Below, in pieces: positions 7,248 to 10,998 of a stretch of 10,998 nt of DNA. How positions within the stretch are numbered: position 1 is the first letter of the stretch; every line of letters starts with the position of its first letter. Made by a program: the position numbers and the translations under genes. The notes below the pieces were generated by a model. It had not been told where the DNA came from and made no database searches. It worked only from the letters and a program-made list of their open reading frames with translations. Origin of the DNA: Bacteroidota bacterium (GTDB taxonomy: Bacteria; Bacteroidota; Bacteroidia; CAMBQF01); NCBI GenBank assembly GCA_027483285.1, contig JAIXUZ010000428.1:1-10998 (forward strand). Reading direction: 5' to 3'.

Positions 7248-8167
7248 TACTGTACAACAAAAGAGTAGTAATATTTATAGGCATCATTCAGCTCGTTACG
7301 CGGAAATTCAGTATCGTTGGTATGGTCGCCATCGTTTGCATAAATGCGGAAAAAGTTGGTAACACCCGGAGTAAATGCAGAGGTGTTGAACACCACACGC
7401 CAAAACTGGTTATTGCCAAAACTTAAGTAGTATGCCTGATAAGCCAGCGCACCATTAGGAAAACCATTAATTACTGTATTAAAACGCATTTTAACATTAG
7501 TTAATGCCGACATAGCTGTGCTATCATCGTTTATCTGGAATACAAACTGGTATTGCGTATTAGGTGCCAGAATAAATGAGTTGTAAGGCACATCGTCTAT
7601 ACGGTTGGTATCAACCAATAAGTTAGCCATGTCAAGGCAAAAATACCCAACAATGGTGGGCTCCTCATTGGGCAGGGTAGCAATGGCACCATCCTCGTTA
7701 GGGGCGCCATTCATAATCCACGTATTAATCTGGTTCATTTCGGTAGATGTGAGCGGCTCTGCATACAAAGGCATACGGCCAAGCACTTCATCATCAGTAA
7801 CTAAACGCTCATGCAACCAGCTTTGGGCGGTATCGTACGGCTTTACGCGGTATTTAAAATAGCCTGTAGAGTCTTCTTTTATTAGCGGGTGGTACACTAA
7901 CGATAAATACGTTGATTGGACAGTGCGGAAATCGGGCTCAAAGTTACCATCGTGGCAACCGGGGTTAGCACAGCGTTGCGAGAATATATTGCGGTGAAGG
8001 CCGGTTATGCTAAATTGGCTTACCGTATCGGCCGGTGGGTTGGTATTGCCATAATCCACATCATCGTAAGGGTTTTGCGGCGGGTCTTTTTTACACGCTT
8101 CAAATGTTATAACGCTAAGCACTGCAACAAAAGCAAGGGCAATAAAAAATAATTTTCCTGTTTTCAT
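7247..8167 (-). CDS. c-type cytochrome lipoprotein with a CX4CH haem motif
   Basis: The protein has 306 residues. A lipoprotein signal ends at C25 (TFEAC, with an unusual Glu at -2). Residues about 50-155 look like a mono-haem cytochrome c domain: helix GLHRNIFSQRC, haem motif C66-A-N-P-G-C71-H72 with four rather than two residues between the cysteines, then DGNFEPDFRT. A candidate distal ligand is M132 in GRMPLYAEPL, followed by the terminal helix LTSTEMNQINTWIMNGAP typical of cytochrome c. Residues about 170-306 form a beta-rich domain of unknown role, with no second haem motif. The protein should be tethered to a membrane facing the periplasm or the exterior and carry out electron transfer. 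It lies 2 bases after the DUF1501 gene and overlaps the Ig-like lipoprotein gene by one base. The PSCyt1-type domain of planctomycetes is the closest analogue by context. Confidence 0.82.
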   Translation of the reverse strand: MKTGKLFFIALAFVAVLSVITFEACKKDPPQNPYDDVDYGNTNPPADTVSQFSITGLHRNIFSQRCANPGCHDGNFEPDFRTVQSTYLSLVYHPLIKEDSTGYFKYRVKPYDTAQSWLHERLVTDDEVLGRMPLYAEPLTSTEMNQINTWIMNGAPNEDGAIATLPNEEPTIVGYFCLDMANLLVDTNRIDDVPYNSFILAPNTQYQFVFQINDDSTAMSALTNVKMRFNTVINGFPNGALAYQAYYLSFGNNQFWRVVFNTSAFTPGVTNFFRIYANDGDHTNDTEFPRNELNDAYKYYYSFVVQ

Positions 8168-8169
8168 AA

Positions 8170-9474
8170 CTATACAAAAGCTGCTTGTAGTGTTGAACCC
8201 GGTAGGGTAGCTTCGCCGGGAATTTCGCTGGCAAAACCTAAAATATCAGCAATGGTTGGTACAATATCTATACTCTCACCCTGTACCGCGCTAATAACCT
8301 GATTTTGATTTACCACGCTAGGCGGGCCAACTACCATGCAGAATATCTCGCGCGATTTTTGGTCGCTGGTATGGTCTAAGGCATAGCGGCCATAGGCATC
8401 AACAATGCTGTTAGCCTGTAGGTTACGGCCATGCTCAGGGGCAATAATCAAGATGGTATCGTTAGCCATGCCCGGTGTGCTTTGTATGGTTTGCCACAGG
8501 TGCCAAACGGCATAGTCTGCAATGCGCATATTGGCGCAATAGGCTGTAAAGTTGGTGTGGGCAATATCTACTCCCTGCATATTTACTACCATTAACTCAG
8601 GCTTGTATTGCTGAATGATTTTTTCAGCAAACAAAATATTGTAGCAGTCGCCATTCATATTTTGCGCACCTATGCCCCACGGGTTGTTAAGCACACCTTG
8701 CGAAACATCCGTATAGGTTTGTTTTAAAAATTGTTGCAGGTTGTAATTATCTTCTGCTGTGTTTACCACACCGGCATCGCCGGGGGCGTATTGGTTGGCA
8801 AAATTGTTATTTAAAAAATCGCGGTAGCCACTCGCCTTGCCCAGTTCTGCCTGGCTAAACTGTTTGGGGTTGCCCATAACAGTGCCAATGTTAGGGTCAA
8901 ACATGGTAGTAGGCTGTATGTAATTAGCGCCATAATCGGCACCATAGCCCGGAAATTTGCTATAGTTAAGCGCGGGGTATGGGCCCAGCTGGTTAGATAC
9001 CCACCATGCATTTAGGGCAGTTTGCCCCGGCGAGTTGTGCTTGCGGTACAACTCAAATACAGTTGGATAGTCAGGATTAGATTTTAGGTTTAAGTCAACA
9101 TCGTTATACCGGCCAGTAATGGCTGTGGTATGACCGTTGTAGTGGCCTGTGGGGCCTTGTGCATATCTGAACTCTTTGAACAAAGTGCCCTGTGTTTGCA
9201 GGCGCTGACCGCCAACAGGCAGGTTAGGTATAGCCCCTGCAATATCGGGCGTAATACTCTCATTGCCCACCAGCATATTAGGCATAATATTGCCCTCTGC
9301 TTTCTGAATACTCTCGAAATTGCGCACCCCGCCGGCAAATAAGCAAAACACCACATGGTTGGCCTTACGGTTTCCACTGGCGGCAAACAAACGGCCCGAT
9401 GGAAGTATGTAGGGCGCTGCAATAACACCTGCAGCGGCTAAGCCTGTTGTTTTTAAAAAATTTCTTCTTTTCAT
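8170..9474 (-). CDS. Tat-exported DUF1501 / alkaline-phosphatase-superfamily protein
   Basis: The protein has 434 residues. The N-terminus is a Tat signal (K-R3-R4-N-F-L-K, then an AAAGVIAAPYILP core). The fold is suggested by alkaline-phosphatase/sulfatase-superfamily landmarks: H-Y-N-G-H-T-T-A-I-T-G-R-Y (111-123), where the nucleophile is expected (T116, T117 or T120); V-D-I-A-H (D303, H306); P-E-H-G (E347, H348); and L-D-H (H368), together resembling the bimetal site. The position of the first metal-binding Asp near the N-terminus reads A-G-G-V-R (47-51), without an Asp. DUF1501 proteins share this fold, and the substrate is unknown; phospho- or sulfo-ester hydrolysis is a family-level inference. 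It sits 5 bases after the small repeat lipoprotein and 2 bases before the cytochrome gene. Tat export suggests that it folds with its metals in the cytoplasm. Confidence 0.82.
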   Translation of the reverse strand: MKRRNFLKTTGLAAAGVIAAPYILPSGRLFAASGNRKANHVVFCLFAGGVRNFESIQKAEGNIMPNMLVGNESITPDIAGAIPNLPVGGQRLQTQGTLFKEFRYAQGPTGHYNGHTTAITGRYNDVDLNLKSNPDYPTVFELYRKHNSPGQTALNAWWVSNQLGPYPALNYSKFPGYGADYGANYIQPTTMFDPNIGTVMGNPKQFSQAELGKASGYRDFLNNNFANQYAPGDAGVVNTAEDNYNLQQFLKQTYTDVSQGVLNNPWGIGAQNMNGDCYNILFAEKIIQQYKPELMVVNMQGVDIAHTNFTAYCANMRIADYAVWHLWQTIQSTPGMANDTILIIAPEHGRNLQANSIVDAYGRYALDHTSDQKSREIFCMVVGPPSVVNQNQVISAVQGESIDIVPTIADILGFASEIPGEATLPGSTLQAAFV

Positions 9475-9479
9475 AACTC

Positions 9480-9968
9480 CTAGTAATAACGGTATTCGTC
9501 TGATGTTAAAAACGCGTAGTATATCAACTCAGGTGTAATTGTCTGGTCGGCTTGTATCAACTGTTTCATTTTCCACAATTCAAACTCGCCCGGTGTGCGG
9601 TTGTAAAATTTTTTGTAAGTATTGTTTACAAACAAATCCACATCGGCCAGCATAGCTTGTTGCGTTGGTAGTTGAACACCCGGCGCAGCCAGCATGTTTT
9701 TAATAATGATGTCTTCTACCAGTTTTTTATCGCCAAAAGCCAGGTAAGCCAACGATAGCTTAGTTAAATATACCTGAGGGATGGTGCTGCCATAAATATC
9801 TGAATAGGCAATAGACACAAACTCTGTAGTGGTTTTTACATTGTTTTTTGATGCTGAATTTTGCACCACATCAACATCATCAACCCCAAAAAGGTATTCT
9901 TTTTTACAGGCCGTAAACAGTAAAGTTACAGAAACAAGTAGCAGTGAATATTTGAGTAGCTTTTTCAT
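9480..9968 (-). CDS. Small lipoprotein with DUF1553/DUF4214-like helical motif
   Basis: The protein has 162 residues. The start at 9968 gives a canonical signal (MKKLLKYSLLLVSVTLLFTAC, acylation at C21); an upstream in-frame ATG at 9983 would overlap the previous gene and add only MLDYN. The mature protein is helical. Its last 50 residues (113-162) contain F-V-N-N-T-Y-x5-R124-x-P-G-x-x-E130 and end in F-L-T-S-D-E-Y. This matches three motifs in the upstream lipoprotein and resembles the C-terminal helices of DUF1553 and DUF4214 proteins. A more divergent unit without the R-x-P core may span about 50-100 (FVSIAYSDIYG...). The ATG comes one base after the stop of the upstream gene, so the pair are translationally coupled. 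No enzyme motif is present; a scaffold or partner for the DUF1501 protein is inference. Confidence 0.78.
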   Translation of the reverse strand: MKKLLKYSLLLVSVTLLFTACKKEYLFGVDDVDVVQNSASKNNVKTTTEFVSIAYSDIYGSTIPQVYLTKLSLAYLAFGDKKLVEDIIIKNMLAAPGVQLPTQQAMLADVDLFVNNTYKKFYNRTPGEFELWKMKQLIQADQTITPELIYYAFLTSDEYRYY

Positions 9969-9969
9969 A

Positions 9970-10854
9970 TTATAATCCAACATATTCGTCTAACGAAAGG
10001 ATGTCTTTTTGTAATTGTTTGTAATCGGAATTGCTTTTGTAGCGGGTACCAAAATAGGTTTGCTCTGCAGATGTAGGCTCGCGGAAAAGGTAGCGGGTAA
10101 ACAAATCGCGCACCTGGCCCTCATAGTAATTATCGCTGGCAAAAAACAAATCGGTATACTCTTCTTTGCTGTCTATTATCTGAAAGAAAGCCGTTGCCGG
10201 GAACCCATCAACACATTTAATACCGGCATCCAGTTCAGCCTCGGTAGGGTATCGGTAAAAGAAATTTTGAAACAACGATGCTACATAGTTTAAACTGCCC
10301 ATGTTTATACCATCGTACGCAAAGTTTGATACCGCCCTTTTGTGCATACCTGCAACGGTAAGGGTTCCGGCCTCCATATCGTCAACAGCATCCATCCAGG
10401 CGTTTATGCGGGCAAGTTCAGCCGTAACATAAGGCCAAAACTGTTGTTGTGCCTGGTTTTGCAAAATAATATTGTAGGCAAAAATCTGGGTTTGATAATC
10501 CAGTGAGTCGGAGCTGTTCAGATAGTTTTCTTCGGCTATGCGATACAGGCGGTTGTAGTAGCCTGGTTTTGCGGTAACTATGTCAATAACCTGCCCGCGA
10601 CTTTGTACCGATAGGTTGCCTTGTACCAGTATATCGTACGCCTCGGTAAACTCAGCCGGGGTACACTCGCGGCCCAGTATGCTAATGTATAGGCGGTTTA
10701 CATAATTCTCTTTGGTAACATTGCCTATGGTACTATCAGGCGGGGGCTGGTTACCATCAATAACCTCCTCTTTGGTACAGGCGGTAAACGCTAACACAAT
10801 GGCAACCATTGTACTAAAAGCTATAAGCCTGTATTTGGGTAGTGTAAGCTTCAT
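9970..10854 (-). CDS. Lipoprotein with DUF1549/DUF1553-like repeats, first gene of operon
   Basis: The protein has 294 residues from the chosen start at 10854 (MKLTLPKYR..., acylation at C26 in AFTAC); an upstream ATG at 10887 would add 11 residues before the signal. Residues 51-103 (YVNRLYISILGRECTPAEF, then SRGQVIDIVTAKPGYYNRL) resemble the planctomycete PSCyt2/DUF1549 core, whose typical form is R-R-L-Y-L-D-L-x-G-x-P-P-T-P-E-E, then a 'SPxYGER' helix. Two further copies of the L-[YF]-x5-R-x-x-T-x-x-E motif lie at 190-246 and 247-294, the latter like the DUF1553 C-terminus. These families have no settled biochemical role and accompany DUF1501 proteins. It is the promoter-proximal gene, and 144 non-coding bases separate it from the window edge. 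The family assignment is by motif resemblance only. Confidence 0.78.
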   Translation of the reverse strand: MKLTLPKYRLIAFSTMVAIVLAFTACTKEEVIDGNQPPPDSTIGNVTKENYVNRLYISILGRECTPAEFTEAYDILVQGNLSVQSRGQVIDIVTAKPGYYNRLYRIAEENYLNSSDSLDYQTQIFAYNIILQNQAQQQFWPYVTAELARINAWMDAVDDMEAGTLTVAGMHKRAVSNFAYDGINMGSLNYVASLFQNFFYRYPTEAELDAGIKCVDGFPATAFFQIIDSKEEYTDLFFASDNYYEGQVRDLFTRYLFREPTSAEQTYFGTRYKSNSDYKQLQKDILSLDEYVGL

Positions 10855-10998
10855 TTTTAGACGTTGTATTGTAATGCAATTTAGCAATTATTAAGCCAAT
10901 TTCCTAATGGGGTATCGGTTATAGGGGTTAGGGCTTATTTAATAAATGACAAAGAATGTGTTTAATGGTTTAACTGGCTTATGTTAAGGTTTTGTTAA
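10855..10998 (-). promoter_or_regulatory. Upstream region of the DUF1501 operon
   Basis: This AT-rich non-coding stretch must hold the operon promoter if transcription starts in the window. No convincing TTTG-N19-TANNTTTG pair was found on the minus strand. A G-rich tract at about 10907-10935 (TAATGGGGTATCGG...AGGGGTTAGGGC) resembles the CCCTAA/CCCC element after the PKD gene when read on the other strand. Beyond that I see no gene or clear regulatory site. Confidence 0.35.

Noticed and set aside
6898..9342. Plus-strand and alternative minus-strand open frames within the five-gene operon.
   Set aside because: They overlap recognised lipoprotein, cytochrome and DUF1501 genes in other frames and have biased, low-information composition.

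Overview
This looks like a chromosomal segment from a free-living or environmental Bacteroidota. The evidence is two C-terminal type IX secretion (T9SS type A) sorting domains with FPNP starts, PKD-rich adhesin-like architecture, lipoproteins with 'TACKK'-type lipoboxes, a DUF2490 barrel, AT-rich gene starts without clear Shine-Dalgarno sequences, and TANNTTTG-like promoter motifs. The gene set would fit Chitinophagia, Saprospiria or Sphingobacteriia, but the exact lineage cannot be fixed by eye. No tRNA, rRNA, CRISPR array, transposase or integrase gene was seen.

Left part (1-2154, + strand): the 3' portion of a large secreted T9SS protein, open at the window edge. It has five cysteine-framed PKD repeats, two carboxypeptidase-regulatory-like beta-sandwich modules and a sorting domain. 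A strong intrinsic terminator follows at 2251-2284.

Middle-left block (2376-4431, + strand): three genes, a TerC-family membrane protein, a short MscS-type channel and a DUF2490 outer-membrane barrel. The last two abut exactly (TAA then ATG). This block is clearly more AT-rich than its flanks. It reads as an ion-homeostasis or envelope-stress group and may have a different origin from its surroundings.

Centre: a cytoplasmic helical-repeat protein of unknown function (4446-5921, - strand) is convergent with the DUF2490 gene and divergent from a small secreted T9SS-sorted protein (6002-6715, + strand).

Right part (6804-10854, - strand): a five-gene operon with junctions ranging from a 1-nt overlap to a 5-nt gap. 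In transcription order it encodes a lipoprotein with DUF1549/DUF1553-like helical repeats, a small lipoprotein with the same repeat motif, a Tat-exported DUF1501/alkaline-phosphatase-superfamily protein, a c-type cytochrome lipoprotein with a CX4CH haem motif, and a small Ig-like lipoprotein. It resembles a dispersed version of the planctomycete PSCyt1-PSCyt2(DUF1549)-PSD1(DUF1553) plus DUF1501 gene pair, a widespread association without a settled function. This is the strongest candidate for an under-described system here: an exported module pairing a phosphatase/sulfatase-fold protein with a haem protein.
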